Notes under the pieces: model-generated
Databases searched by the model: none
Told to the model about the DNA's origin: nothing
What the model saw: only the letters and a program-made list of their open reading frames with translations
Translations under genes and position numbers: made by a program
In this document: in pieces, positions 16,430 to 24,920 of the stretch
Layout of the letters: every line of letters begins with the position of its first letter
Position numbering within the stretch: position 1 is the stretch's first letter
Assembly (NCBI RefSeq): GCF_003050705.1
Contig: NZ_QAOG01000002.1
Coordinates: forward strand, 434,001-498,000
DNA: 64,000 nt
Source of the DNA: Sphingomonas aurantiaca
GTDB lineage: Bacteria; Pseudomonadota; Alphaproteobacteria; Sphingomonadales; Sphingomonadaceae
Reading direction: 5' to 3'

Positions 16430-18022
16430 TTGGTAAACGATAAAAAAACTGGTTCGTTCTTCACGCCTGATCCGCTCGCGGTCTCTATTGTAAATCATTT
16501 GGCGCTGACGCTTAACGCTTCCAAGCAATCCAGCTTAGCTGTTCTCGAGCCAAGCGTTGGTAATGGTGCTTTCGTTACCGCTTTGTCAAAAACGAAGACA
16601 ATTCAAAATCGAGTAAGCATATTGCATGGTGTAGATATCGAGCCGGCTTTCGTTGACGCCTGTGAAGATATCGCATTGACTGTTCCCGAGGTAAGATTTT
16701 TCCGCGAGGATTTTATAGATTTTCAGGGCAGGGAGAGTGGCTACGACATTATTATCGGCAATCCTCCATATGTAAGCTACAAACATTTAAGTGCAGAGAA
16801 GGTTAACGGTGCCCGGGCAATTTTTAACGAAAACGGTTTAGCAAAAGGCGATTTCCGAAATCTATGGACTCTATTCCTGCTGAAGTCGGCATCACTTCTT
16901 AAAGACGATGGCATAATGGCATTCGTACTTCCTAAAGAGGTGGTTTATGTAAATCATGCCGGCTGGCTACGCTCTCGTCTTCTGCGTGATTTTACGCGCG
17001 TGGAAGTTTTCGTATTTGACGAATTACATTTTGAACATGCCGTACAGGATGTTGCAGTTATTTTCTGCTATAGAAATCATGACTCGGCCGGCTTCTATGT
17101 AGGTGAAGGCAAGGGCGGAAGTATAAACCCAAGCGACCTCCGCTTAATCGAGATCGATAAGTTTTACGGATCAAAATGGTCGCAGTTTAAGATATCGGAT
17201 CTGGATAATGGTTTACTTTCCCGATGTACAACGGGATTTTTTCCGGTGCAAAAGTACTGTATCGCCGTAGCAGGCATCGTTCCGGCTGCTAATGATTTTT
17301 TCGTTATTGACGCTTCTAAAGTTGAAGAATTGGAAGCAAAGTCATTTGTCAGAAAGATTGTCTCTAAAAGTAATTATTTAGGAAAGGATCTCGTCCTTAA
17401 CGATCAGGTGATGAATCGGATCGTCGATGCCGGACTGCCGGCATTTCTCCTGACTGGTTACGACTTTGACGAGCCCCCCACGGGAATTTCCGAGTATCTC
17501 AAAGCGGGCGAAGATCTGGCGCTAGACCAACGCTACAAAATGGTCCGACGCAATCCTTGGCATCGGATACCGGGCATTTGGTCAAGCGATGCCGTTTTTT
17601 TTAAGCGTATTGGCGAACTCCCGAAGTTTGTCCTTAACGATGTTGCTGCTCTGGTAACCGACACAGCTTACCGTGTGACTGCCCTTGAAGGGGTGGATCT
17701 CCGATCGCTGATATTTTCGTTTTATAATTCGGCAACCATGGTGGCGGCCGAGCTTCAAGGTCGAACCTATGGGGGTGGCGTGCTGGAGTTAACACCTAAC
17801 GAATTTAAGCGCTTACCTGTGCCGTTTTCGCGCGTGAGTGAGACGGAGTTTCAAGAATTCGTTGCCCATATAAAGACGCATTCATTTTCAGACGCTTTAG
17901 CAAGGCAGGACGATTACCTCCTGCCCCGCGCTGGAGTATCGAATGCAGATATCGCAGCCATCCAACAAGTCCGACATGAGCTGTACGTCAAACGCTTGAA
18001 GAAGGGGAAGATAAAACCATGA
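16430..18022 (+). CDS. N6-adenine-type DNA methyltransferase
   Basis: 530 aa. The motif order fits a gamma-class amino-methyltransferase of the Eco57I/type IIG or type I HsdM kind: TGSFFTPDPLA (~7-17), SAM site LEPSVGNGAF (~39-48), acidic VDIEP (~68-72) and the catalytic NPPY at 111-114. The C-terminal half (GRTYGGGVLELTPNEFKRL) looks like a specificity domain. No nuclease motif is visible. TTG start at 16430. Its stop overlaps the next ATG (ATGA), so it is the first gene of a three-gene operon. AT-rich codon use suggests horizontal transfer. Probably modifies host DNA for the system. Confidence 0.85.
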   Translation: MVNDKKTGSFFTPDPLAVSIVNHLALTLNASKQSSLAVLEPSVGNGAFVTALSKTKTIQNRVSILHGVDIEPAFVDACEDIALTVPEVRFFREDFIDFQGRESGYDIIIGNPPYVSYKHLSAEKVNGARAIFNENGLAKGDFRNLWTLFLLKSASLLKDDGIMAFVLPKEVVYVNHAGWLRSRLLRDFTRVEVFVFDELHFEHAVQDVAVIFCYRNHDSAGFYVGEGKGGSINPSDLRLIEIDKFYGSKWSQFKISDLDNGLLSRCTTGFFPVQKYCIAVAGIVPAANDFFVIDASKVEELEAKSFVRKIVSKSNYLGKDLVLNDQVMNRIVDAGLPAFLLTGYDFDEPPTGISEYLKAGEDLALDQRYKMVRRNPWHRIPGIWSSDAVFFKRIGELPKFVLNDVAALVTDTAYRVTALEGVDLRSLIFSFYNSATMVAAELQGRTYGGGVLELTPNEFKRLPVPFSRVSETEFQEFVAHIKTHSFSDALARQDDYLLPRAGVSNADIAAIQQVRHELYVKRLKKGKIKP

Positions 18023-19218
18023 ACATCGATAGACAGCCCAACATGCACGATCTATCTTGGTTCGTCGATATGGACAATCAGAAGCGTTTGGACCTTAATC
18101 CGCCCTATCAGCGAAGAAGCGTTTGGACCTCGACCGACCGTTTCTACTTCCTCGACACAATCTTCAACAATTATCCGTGCCCCGCAGTTTATGTTCAGAA
18201 AGAGATCGGCAATGAGGGGCCAAAATATAACGTTGTGGACGGAAAGCAACGAATCTCGACTATCTTAAACTTCTACCACAATAAGTTCCGCTTACCTCAA
18301 AAGTTTTCAATTCCGCGACTTTCGGGCAAGAGGTTTAAGGATCTTGATAAGTCAGACGTAATTATCTTTTATAACTACGTCTTTCTTGTGGAGACCCTCA
18401 AAGCGAGCGGGGACGCTGATTGGAACGAGGTGTTTTTCCGCGTAAATAAAAACCAGAAGGGGCTGAAGGAGCAGGAGCTGCGCCATGCAAGGTTCGATGG
18501 CTGGTTCATCACTAGGGCTGAGTCTGAAAGTGAAGATCCGAAGGTCGAGCCAGGGCTATTTTGGTCAAATATGAAAATATCCACCCCGGCTAAATCTCGG
18601 CGAATGAAGGATATCGAATTTATATCGATATTGATGCTCGTTATTCTTGAGCAGGATCTCGTTGGATTTCCACAGTCAAATATTGACGAACTTTATGCAA
18701 AGTACGATTTTGACAGGGACTCACTGCCTGCAGAAGATGCGGATGACTCTGAGGTTATTGGCAACAGCATTGACGATGAAGCTGTAAATGCGGGTAATAG
18801 GTCAGCCTATCTAGATGAGACAGTGATATATCGTGAAGATATTGCCGCTTTTGAGGAACGATTTCTTAAGCTAAAAAGTTTTATTGCACTCATGGAACTT
18901 CATAATAATGTTGTGACCAAACACTCTCGTCGCCTCACTACTGACTTTTATTCTATTTGGTCAGTTTTGGCGCTATCGGATATCATTGACCAGCTGCCTG
19001 CCGGAATTGTGGCAGATTCCTGCTCCGCGTTCTTGTCGGGCGTCGATGAGCTTTACGATAAAGCGCGGGAGGATAAGGGAATCGACGTCGCCAATTCAGT
19101 TATCGATCCTGCGATCTTAAGATATTATACCCATAGCGTCGGTGCTGCCACTACAACAGAGTATCGAAAAATAAGATACGAGGCGTTGAAGGGCTACATC
19201 GAGTCTCATTTGCCATGA
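18019..19218 (+). CDS. DUF262 domain protein (GmrS/SspE-type N-terminal domain)
   Basis: 399 aa. The N-terminal domain carries the DUF262 signatures NPPYQRRSVWT (~28-37) and VVDGKQRIS (~72-80). In GmrSD, BrxU and SspE this domain binds and hydrolyses nucleotides and is coupled to a DUF1524 HNH nuclease. Here no DUF1524 domain follows: the remaining ~220 residues are helical and acidic without an HNH motif. The start overlaps the methyltransferase stop and the stop overlaps the RelA-like start, both as ATGA. It is probably the sensor or switch of the operon (inference). Confidence 0.85.
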   Translation: MNIDRQPNMHDLSWFVDMDNQKRLDLNPPYQRRSVWTSTDRFYFLDTIFNNYPCPAVYVQKEIGNEGPKYNVVDGKQRISTILNFYHNKFRLPQKFSIPRLSGKRFKDLDKSDVIIFYNYVFLVETLKASGDADWNEVFFRVNKNQKGLKEQELRHARFDGWFITRAESESEDPKVEPGLFWSNMKISTPAKSRRMKDIEFISILMLVILEQDLVGFPQSNIDELYAKYDFDRDSLPAEDADDSEVIGNSIDDEAVNAGNRSAYLDETVIYREDIAAFEERFLKLKSFIALMELHNNVVTKHSRRLTTDFYSIWSVLALSDIIDQLPAGIVADSCSAFLSGVDELYDKAREDKGIDVANSVIDPAILRYYTHSVGAATTTEYRKIRYEALKGYIESHLP

Positions 19219-20168
19219 AGATAGAAAGATCGATTCGCGATAGCTTTGTTACGTTGGAGGATGTTTACAAATATGTTGCAAAGGACGTGAACGTTCTTTT
19301 GAAAGATGCGTGCGACCTTAAGGGTTGGATCTTCACCGAAAGATTGAAGATGCTTCAAAGCTACGCACTAAAACTTGCAACTGGTCGAGAAATCGATGAT
19401 TTTTTTGGTTGCTCCATTATTGTTCCTACCTTGAGTGAGGTCCCGGCAGCTGAGGCCCTCGTTAACAGCTGCCTCAATGTTGTCGACCGAAGGCCGAAAG
19501 ACATTATAAGCCAACGTCCATCGGAATTCCAATTTGATAGTGTAAGGTTGTATTGCACGTTAAAGGGTGGTGTTAATCCAACAGAAAAGCACGGGCTAAA
19601 GTTTGAAGTGCAAATAAAGACTCTTCTAGAGCAAGCTTGGAGCAAAGCTACCCATGACTTCTCCTACAAGGCCTCGGACATTAGTTGGGCGAAGGAAAGA
19701 GTCGCGGCTCAGTTGAAGGCTATGCTCGACAACGTCGAGCTATCAATATCTCAGATCGATCATCTTTCACTTGCTCCAAGCGTTAATAAAAAGAACCACG
19801 ATTACGAGTCTCGTCGCGCGTTGCTGGTTTATTTGAGAGATGAGTTAGGCCGGGATGCGGGCGTTATTATGCCGGTTGACATGCGCCGGCTGACCGACAT
19901 TGTGCACGGACTGCTGAAGTTCATGGGGGCAAAGCTCGAGGAGTTACGGGCTTGGGTAACGGCGGAAACGGCAGAAGGGCGCGGGGCGCGGGTGACTGAC
20001 CTTTCCGCCTACTCAATGATACTTCAATCGGCGATGAATCAAGATCCTGCTAAGTTCAAGCTTGGTTTGAAAGATAAACGGTCGAAACAGAAAGTTTTCA
20101 TAACCAATGAGGTAATAGTTCCACCGTCAATTGATCTTAGTACGAGTACGCGCGTCACGCGTCTGTAG
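19215..20168 (+). CDS. RelA/SpoT-domain nucleotidyltransferase
   Basis: 317 aa. Residues ~35-165 match the (p)ppGpp synthetase fold: R43-K45-S49-K53 in the ATP-binding helix, IDDFFG (metal-binding Asp ~62), and EVQIKTLLEQAW with Glu131, then H147. The usual Arg after the glycine is Ser, and the YxSxH guanosine-stacking motif is replaced by FDSVRL. Substrate use may therefore differ from ordinary alarmone synthetases. A ~150-residue helical C-terminal part is unassigned. Last gene of the coupled operon, hence the likely effector (nucleotide-based growth arrest), by inference. Confidence 0.82.
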   Translation: MKIERSIRDSFVTLEDVYKYVAKDVNVLLKDACDLKGWIFTERLKMLQSYALKLATGREIDDFFGCSIIVPTLSEVPAAEALVNSCLNVVDRRPKDIISQRPSEFQFDSVRLYCTLKGGVNPTEKHGLKFEVQIKTLLEQAWSKATHDFSYKASDISWAKERVAAQLKAMLDNVELSISQIDHLSLAPSVNKKNHDYESRRALLVYLRDELGRDAGVIMPVDMRRLTDIVHGLLKFMGAKLEELRAWVTAETAEGRGARVTDLSAYSMILQSAMNQDPAKFKLGLKDKRSKQKVFITNEVIVPPSIDLSTSTRVTRL

Positions 20169-20776
20169 CGCACGTAGACCATCGGCGCCGACGTGACGTT
20201 TTCAGTAAATTGCAACCGCCACTCTTAACGGTGCCAAGGTCACCGTCGACTTACTGCTGTATCAACGGCCGAACATCCTCTAACGCATGGTTCGCGCGTT
20301 TAAAGTTCGCTGCAGCGCACCGCTTTTCGATGCCGGACGCTACACGGGCATTACCGGACGATTCAGTGAACTACGGGGCGACCGATCCCCACGAACAGCA
20401 AACTTCACTGAAAATTATCCTCCATAACAGACTGTGCACCGCCCCCTCGCTACCCAAAAACCTACTGGTTCGCGCGTTCCGCGCGGGGCCCATTAATTCA
20501 TGCTTAGGCGTAGAAGATATATTCTTTTTGCCGAGGTTTGGACACGTATCTTCACGTTTGGGGATACCTAAAATGTTCTCTCGGACTCCGCATACGTCCA
20601 AACCGAATATCGTTTTAGCGACGGAATTCACTCATCCTCCCCAGGATGCACGGGACGGCGCAAGCCGGCACGCTCACCAGCGGTCGCTGGATGCTGAACT
20701 CGCTAGGTTCGGGACCTCAGTCCTTCGCGAAGCATCAAACTGTGCACGCCGCAGGCGTTCCTTTCTAATTTATATC
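20169..20776. other. Intergenic stretch without recognised gene
   Basis: About 600 bp between the operon end and the convergent Rep-like gene. A long open frame exists on the plus strand, but its composition is not protein-like. No RNA or repeat recognised. Confidence 0.5.
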
Positions 20777-21472
20777 TTACAGGGTCTCTGTGTGACCGCT
20801 CGGCGGATTTGCACTATCAACAGAAGCGCGGACGCGGGCAAGGATAGCGCGTAGTTCGGGGCTCTGGACCTCGGCGATCACGTCGTCGACCGTCGCGGTA
20901 TCCAGCTTCTTCTGGCGCGCCATCTTCTCGGCAACGGCGCGGACGAACTCGCTCGGCTTACGCAGCATGCGGCGGACGCACTCACGCACCGTTGGCGGCT
21001 GTAGCAGGATGAACGCGTTCGAGATCTGCTCGCTTTGCTGCTCATCGGGCAGTGCGTCCTCGATCGGTACGCAGCGCCGGATCCAATCGAGGAAGCCGCA
21101 CGCCTTCAGGCGCGCGACGGCCTCTACTACGGCGCTACGCGACTTGTGTATCTTGTCAGCGATCCACTGATAGGTCGGATCCAGCCGGCCGTCTTTACGG
21201 CCGCGCAGGCGCAGCAGGCAGCGCAGGACATCTAGGCCGATCGAACCGAGGGCGCCGTTGCGCTTCCCCGGCAGCTTCGTCTCATGCTCGAAGGCCTCGG
21301 CCGCGCGCATCCGCGCGTTGTGTTCGGTTTTCGGAAACGTGTTGTGCTTGCGCCAAAGGGATACTTCGGAACCGCCAGCATTGTGGCTGTTGCGGCGAAC
21401 CTGGGAGTTTGAGCGTGCGCGGTCACGGATGCCTGTTGTGACCTCGCTAAAAGAGCGCGCGAGAGTGCTCAC
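20777..21472 (-). CDS. Replication-initiator-like helix-turn-helix protein
   Basis: 231 aa from GTG 21472. The central region (PTYQWIADKIHKSRSAVVEA) is a winged-helix/HTH of the kind seen in plasmid and mobile-element replication proteins of sphingomonads. The later segment IRRCVPIEDAL... VRECVRRML is also found in a degenerate copy at 27 kb. The N-terminal ~55 residues are basic. Divergent from the rhodopsin gene. Identity as RepA-like is from pattern memory; a transcription factor is the alternative. Confidence 0.6.
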   Translation of the reverse strand: MSTLARSFSEVTTGIRDRARSNSQVRRNSHNAGGSEVSLWRKHNTFPKTEHNARMRAAEAFEHETKLPGKRNGALGSIGLDVLRCLLRLRGRKDGRLDPTYQWIADKIHKSRSAVVEAVARLKACGFLDWIRRCVPIEDALPDEQQSEQISNAFILLQPPTVRECVRRMLRKPSEFVRAVAEKMARQKKLDTATVDDVIAEVQSPELRAILARVRASVDSANPPSGHTETL

Positions 21473-21539
21473 GACCGGTTAGCCAGTGTGTCGGAAAGCC
21501 GCAGGATTGCGTGCCCGGCGCCTTGCCGGTTAGCCAAGC
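21473..21539. repeat. Two direct copies of CCGGTTAGCCA
   Basis: The 11-mer occurs at about 21475 and 21528, in the gap between the Rep-like gene and the rhodopsin gene. It could be a short iteron-like or regulatory repeat. GGTTAGCCA also occurs in the integrase remnant. Confidence 0.35.
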
Positions 21540-21574
21540 CAACATATTGAACGGACGCGATTAACGGAGACCTG

Positions 21575-22342
21575 ATGGATATCGTAACCCCGTTCCAGTT
21601 CTCGCTTGTGTATAACGCGTTCTCGTTCACCTTCGCGGCGATGGCCGCGGCGACCGCGTTTCTCTGGCTCAGTCGGTCGCAGGTCGCGCCGGCGTATCGG
21701 ACGGCGGTGACGATCTCGGGGCTGGTGACTGCAATCGCGGCCTATCATTATTTCCGCATCTTCGAGAGCTGGAACGCCGCCTATGTCCTCAAGGGCGGCG
21801 TGATCACCGCCACCGGCTTCGCGTTCAACGACGCCTATCGCTATGTCGACTGGCTGCTGACCGTGCCGCTGCTGCTGATCGAGCTCGTCCTGGTGATGCG
21901 GCTGTCGCCCGAACAGACATCGTCCAAGACGGTCCGTCTCGGCTTTGCGGCGGCGCTGATGATCGTGCTGGGCTATCCCGGCGAGATCGCGATCGATATC
22001 CCGACCCGCGCGCTGTGGGGCACGCTGTCGTCGATCCCGTTCGTCTACATCGTCTGGGAATTGTTCCGCGGGCTTGGCGAATCGATCGAACAGCAGCCGG
22101 CGGCCGCACGCGATCTCGTGCGGCGCGCACGGCTGCTGACCTTCGCATCGTGGGGCTTCTACCCGATCGTCTACATGGCCCCCTATGCCGGCCTGACCGG
22201 GGCCAATGTGACGACTGTCATCCAGCTCGGCTACACGATCGCGGACATCGTCGCGAAGGCCGGCGTGGGCGTGCTGATCTTCATGATCTCGTCGCGCAAG
22301 TCGCAGGCCGAAGGGCATGTCGCGGGGGTCCATGCCGCGTGA
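21575..22342 (+). CDS. Light-driven proton-pump rhodopsin (xanthorhodopsin/proteorhodopsin type)
   Basis: 255 aa, seven helices. Helix C reads YVDWLLTVPLLLIE: Asp92 (acceptor), Thr96 and Glu103 (donor) form the DTE triad of outward proton pumps. Leu100 at the proteorhodopsin-105 position predicts green absorption. His58 can pair with Asp92 and Lys228 in helix G binds retinal. Trp148-Gly149 align with W137-W138 of bacteriorhodopsin, so Gly149 matches the xanthorhodopsin Gly156 opening for a carotenoid antenna. GGAG lies before ATG. blh follows 19 bp downstream. Supplies light-driven proton-motive force in the inner membrane. Confidence 0.95.
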   Translation: MDIVTPFQFSLVYNAFSFTFAAMAAATAFLWLSRSQVAPAYRTAVTISGLVTAIAAYHYFRIFESWNAAYVLKGGVITATGFAFNDAYRYVDWLLTVPLLLIELVLVMRLSPEQTSSKTVRLGFAAALMIVLGYPGEIAIDIPTRALWGTLSSIPFVYIVWELFRGLGESIEQQPAAARDLVRRARLLTFASWGFYPIVYMAPYAGLTGANVTTVIQLGYTIADIVAKAGVGVLIFMISSRKSQAEGHVAGVHAA

Positions 22343-22360
22343 CCGACGACCCGGCGGCGC

Positions 22361-23311
22361 ATGATGGCCGCTGACAGCCTCAACCACCGCCGCACCCGGA
22401 TCGGGCGCGGCGGTGTCGTGCCTGTCGCGTTCTGGATCGTGGGAACGTATCTCGCGACTGCGCTCGCCGCGGGGATTTCGCTCGATGGGCGAACCGCGAC
22501 GGGACTCGCGACCTTGGTTTTCGTCGTAGGGGGCATGCCGCATGGCGCCTATGACATCGCGCTGCTCACGCGCGCGACGCGCCTGCGCCACGGCTGGCTG
22601 TGGCTGGCGGTGGCGGGGTATGTCGGCATCGCGATCGGCATGGCAGTGCTGTGGGTTGTCGTGCCGGCGGGCGGGCTGATCCTGTTCCTGATGGTCGCGG
22701 CGATCCATTTCGGCGAGGACTGGACGATGCTCGACGAGCCGCTGCTCAAGATGGCGGCGGGCACCGCGATCATCGCGGCGGCGGCGATCGGCCACCCGGC
22801 GCAGGTCGCCGCGCTGTTCGTCACCATGGCAGGCGGTCCGGGCGGCGCGGTCATCGCGCGCGCGGCGATCGCGGTGGCGCCCGTTGCGTTGCTCGTGACG
22901 AGTGTTGGGATCTGGGTTGCGTGGCGCGAAGGCGCGCGCGAATGGGCGGCGGCGACCGCGGTCGCGATCGTCGCGCTCATCCTCCTGCCCCCGGTCGCGG
23001 GCTTCGCGCTGTTCTTCGTGTTCCTGCACTCGCCCCGCCACCTGAGCGAGGCGCGCGCGCTGCTCGACGATATGCCGCGTGCGAAATGGCTGACGACGGG
23101 CGCGGCGATGAGCGCGCTCGCAATCGGGGGGTGGTGGCTCTTCGCGTGGCGTATCGAGGCGTTGCCCGCCGACATGACGGCACAGGCCTTTCAGCTACTC
23201 GCCGCCGTCGCCCTGCCGCACCTGCTCCTGTCGCGCTGGCTCGAGCGGCGCCTGGCTCCTGCGGTATCCGGTCCAGGCAACGAGTTTTGCGTGCGGGGAA
23301 CGGATCCGTGA
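22361..23311 (+). CDS. blh: Beta-carotene 15,15'-dioxygenase, Brp/Blh family
   Basis: 316 aa with about seven hydrophobic helices. The iron-binding histidines are in GMPHGAYD, AAIHFGED, FLHSPRHL and ALPHLLLSR. It cleaves beta-carotene into two retinals and so supplies the chromophore for the rhodopsin encoded 19 bp upstream; the pair is very probably co-transcribed. ATG 22364 is an alternative start. Carotenoid synthesis genes are not in this window. Confidence 0.9.
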   Translation: MMAADSLNHRRTRIGRGGVVPVAFWIVGTYLATALAAGISLDGRTATGLATLVFVVGGMPHGAYDIALLTRATRLRHGWLWLAVAGYVGIAIGMAVLWVVVPAGGLILFLMVAAIHFGEDWTMLDEPLLKMAAGTAIIAAAAIGHPAQVAALFVTMAGGPGGAVIARAAIAVAPVALLVTSVGIWVAWREGAREWAAATAVAIVALILLPPVAGFALFFVFLHSPRHLSEARALLDDMPRAKWLTTGAAMSALAIGGWWLFAWRIEALPADMTAQAFQLLAAVALPHLLLSRWLERRLAPAVSGPGNEFCVRGTDP

Positions 23312-23489
23312 CGCGCCACTCTACGCCATGTTAGGTCCGGGGCATGCCAGGCCGGGTGCCATGTGAACCGAGGCTCCAACCCGGTAGAACCTAGCTTGTG
23401 GCGAGGCTGCCCGTAGACCGGACCGCGGTGGCGGTGGCAAGGACGCGCGTGTGGGCGGATCGCGCGTCTACGCCGCTCAGTGACTCGGA

Positions 23490-24449
23490 CTATTCCGCTA
23501 GCATCTGGTCCGCGAGGAGGCGGCCGGAGAGCCAGGCGCTTTCGATCCGTGGTGCCAGCAGCCAGTCGCCGGCGGCGCCGAGCCGCATGCCGGCATTCCA
23601 TAGTGCACCGCGATCGGTCGCGGTCGCGCGCGCGTAGCGCCAGCGATGTGCTGTGCGATGTAGCGGCGTGGGAAGCGGGCCGTCGGCCTGGTCCGCCAGC
23701 GCGGCGTGTAGTCGCTCGGCGACGCTATCGACCGAGTCTTCGAGATGCGTGGTCGACCAGCCCGGCGTGGCCTGGATCACCCAGGCCTCCGGGCCGCTGC
23801 GCCCTGGCTTTGCGCTGTTGCGCGCCGCCCAACCGATGATTCCGGCGTGGCGGACGATGTCCCCGGTGATCGGGATGGGTTCGGCGAAGGCTAACATCGC
23901 GGTCCAGCTTGGTGAGGACCGGCAGGCCTTGGCTTGGGCCGCCATGGCCGGATCATGATCGGCCAGGAGCGCCGCGGCCTGTTCGGCGGGAACGGCGATG
24001 ACCACGGCGTCGACCGGCGCGTCGACCGCCGCGGCGGACGCGAGGGGAGCTGGCGCGAGCAGCTCGACATGCCAGCCGGCGTCGCTGCGGCGGAGCGCGG
24101 TGACCTGGTGCTGCCAGTGTACCTGTGTCTGATCCGCGAGATGCTTGACGATCGCATTCATGCCGGGCGTGCCGACCCAGGCATCGTCCCCCGCCGCCGG
24201 CCAGCGCGCGACCACGCCCGCCGCCGCCCATGCGTCGATCGCGGCGACGAAGGCGGGGTCGCGCGCGGTCAGATATTGCGCGCCGTGATCGAACGCCGCG
24301 TTGCCCGCAGACGTCTCAACCCGCCGCGTCGACATCCGCCCACCGGCGCCGCGACCCTTGTCGAACAGCGTGACGTCATGCTCCGCGTCCTGCAGCCGCA
24401 GCGCGCAGGACAGACCGGCGATGCCGGCACCAACGATCGCAATTCTCAT
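23490..24449 (-). CDS. Renalase-like FAD-dependent oxidoreductase
   Basis: 319 aa. The N-terminal Rossmann fold has GAGIAGLSCALRL and FDKGRGAGGRMSTRR, the dinucleotide site plus the extended motif typical of renalase-type flavoproteins. The C-terminal LGAAGDWLLAPRIESAWLSG contacts FAD. Substrate is not defined; bacterial renalases oxidise dihydro-NAD(P) isomers. Convergent with blh. Confidence 0.85.
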   Translation of the reverse strand: MRIAIVGAGIAGLSCALRLQDAEHDVTLFDKGRGAGGRMSTRRVETSAGNAAFDHGAQYLTARDPAFVAAIDAWAAAGVVARWPAAGDDAWVGTPGMNAIVKHLADQTQVHWQHQVTALRRSDAGWHVELLAPAPLASAAAVDAPVDAVVIAVPAEQAAALLADHDPAMAAQAKACRSSPSWTAMLAFAEPIPITGDIVRHAGIIGWAARNSAKPGRSGPEAWVIQATPGWSTTHLEDSVDSVAERLHAALADQADGPLPTPLHRTAHRWRYARATATDRGALWNAGMRLGAAGDWLLAPRIESAWLSGRLLADQMLAE

Positions 24450-24597
24450 GACGCTCTCCGTGACACCCAGACGCGCGGGCCATGAACGCTCCGCTGTTGC
24501 GCGACAACAGCGGCTGCACGGGGCGTCGCGTCATCCGTGCGCAAAGTTGATCTCGCGCAACCCGACACGATCCAGGCCGGTGTCGATATGATCGTCC

Positions 24598-24907
24598 CCC
24601 GCCGGATCGTCGGTTTGACCTGGCCTTGACGGCTTCGCGTCACGACAATCGAGCAGGGGGCTGTCATGGGACGCTGCGCTGGACAGCGGGGCGGCCACGA
24701 TGGCGGCGTTGCCCAGCAGGTCGGCGCCGGTCGGACGGGGCAGGACTGCGCCCGCCGGATTGTCGGCTGGACCAGGCCTTGACGGCTTGGCGCCAGGACA
24801 ATCGAGCAGGGGGCGGCCGTCATGGGCTGCCGTGCTTGACCGGCGGCGCGGCCGCGCTGGCGGCGTTGCCCGGTAGGTCGGCGTCGGTCGAACGGGGGCA
24901 GGGCCGC
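24598..24907. repeat. Two imperfect tandem copies of a ~155-bp unit
   Basis: The unit starting CCCGCCGGATCGTCGG at 24598 recurs at 24751 (CCCGCCGGATTGTCGG) with the same internal landmarks (CCTTGACGGCTT, ACAATCGAGCAGGGGG, GGCGGCGTTGCCC). A third start is visible at ~24908 before the amylase stop. No gene is supported here. Confidence 0.75.
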
Positions 24908-24920
24908 GCCCGCCGATCGG

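Noticed and set aside
20210..20854. 214-codon plus-strand frame after the RelA-like gene
   Set aside because: No ribosome site, composition unlike a folded protein, and the frame ends inside the convergent Rep-like gene.
23312..23489. Possible riboswitch between blh and the renalase-like gene
   Set aside because: Some GC-rich pairing is visible but none of the conserved boxes of cobalamin or other common riboswitches is present.
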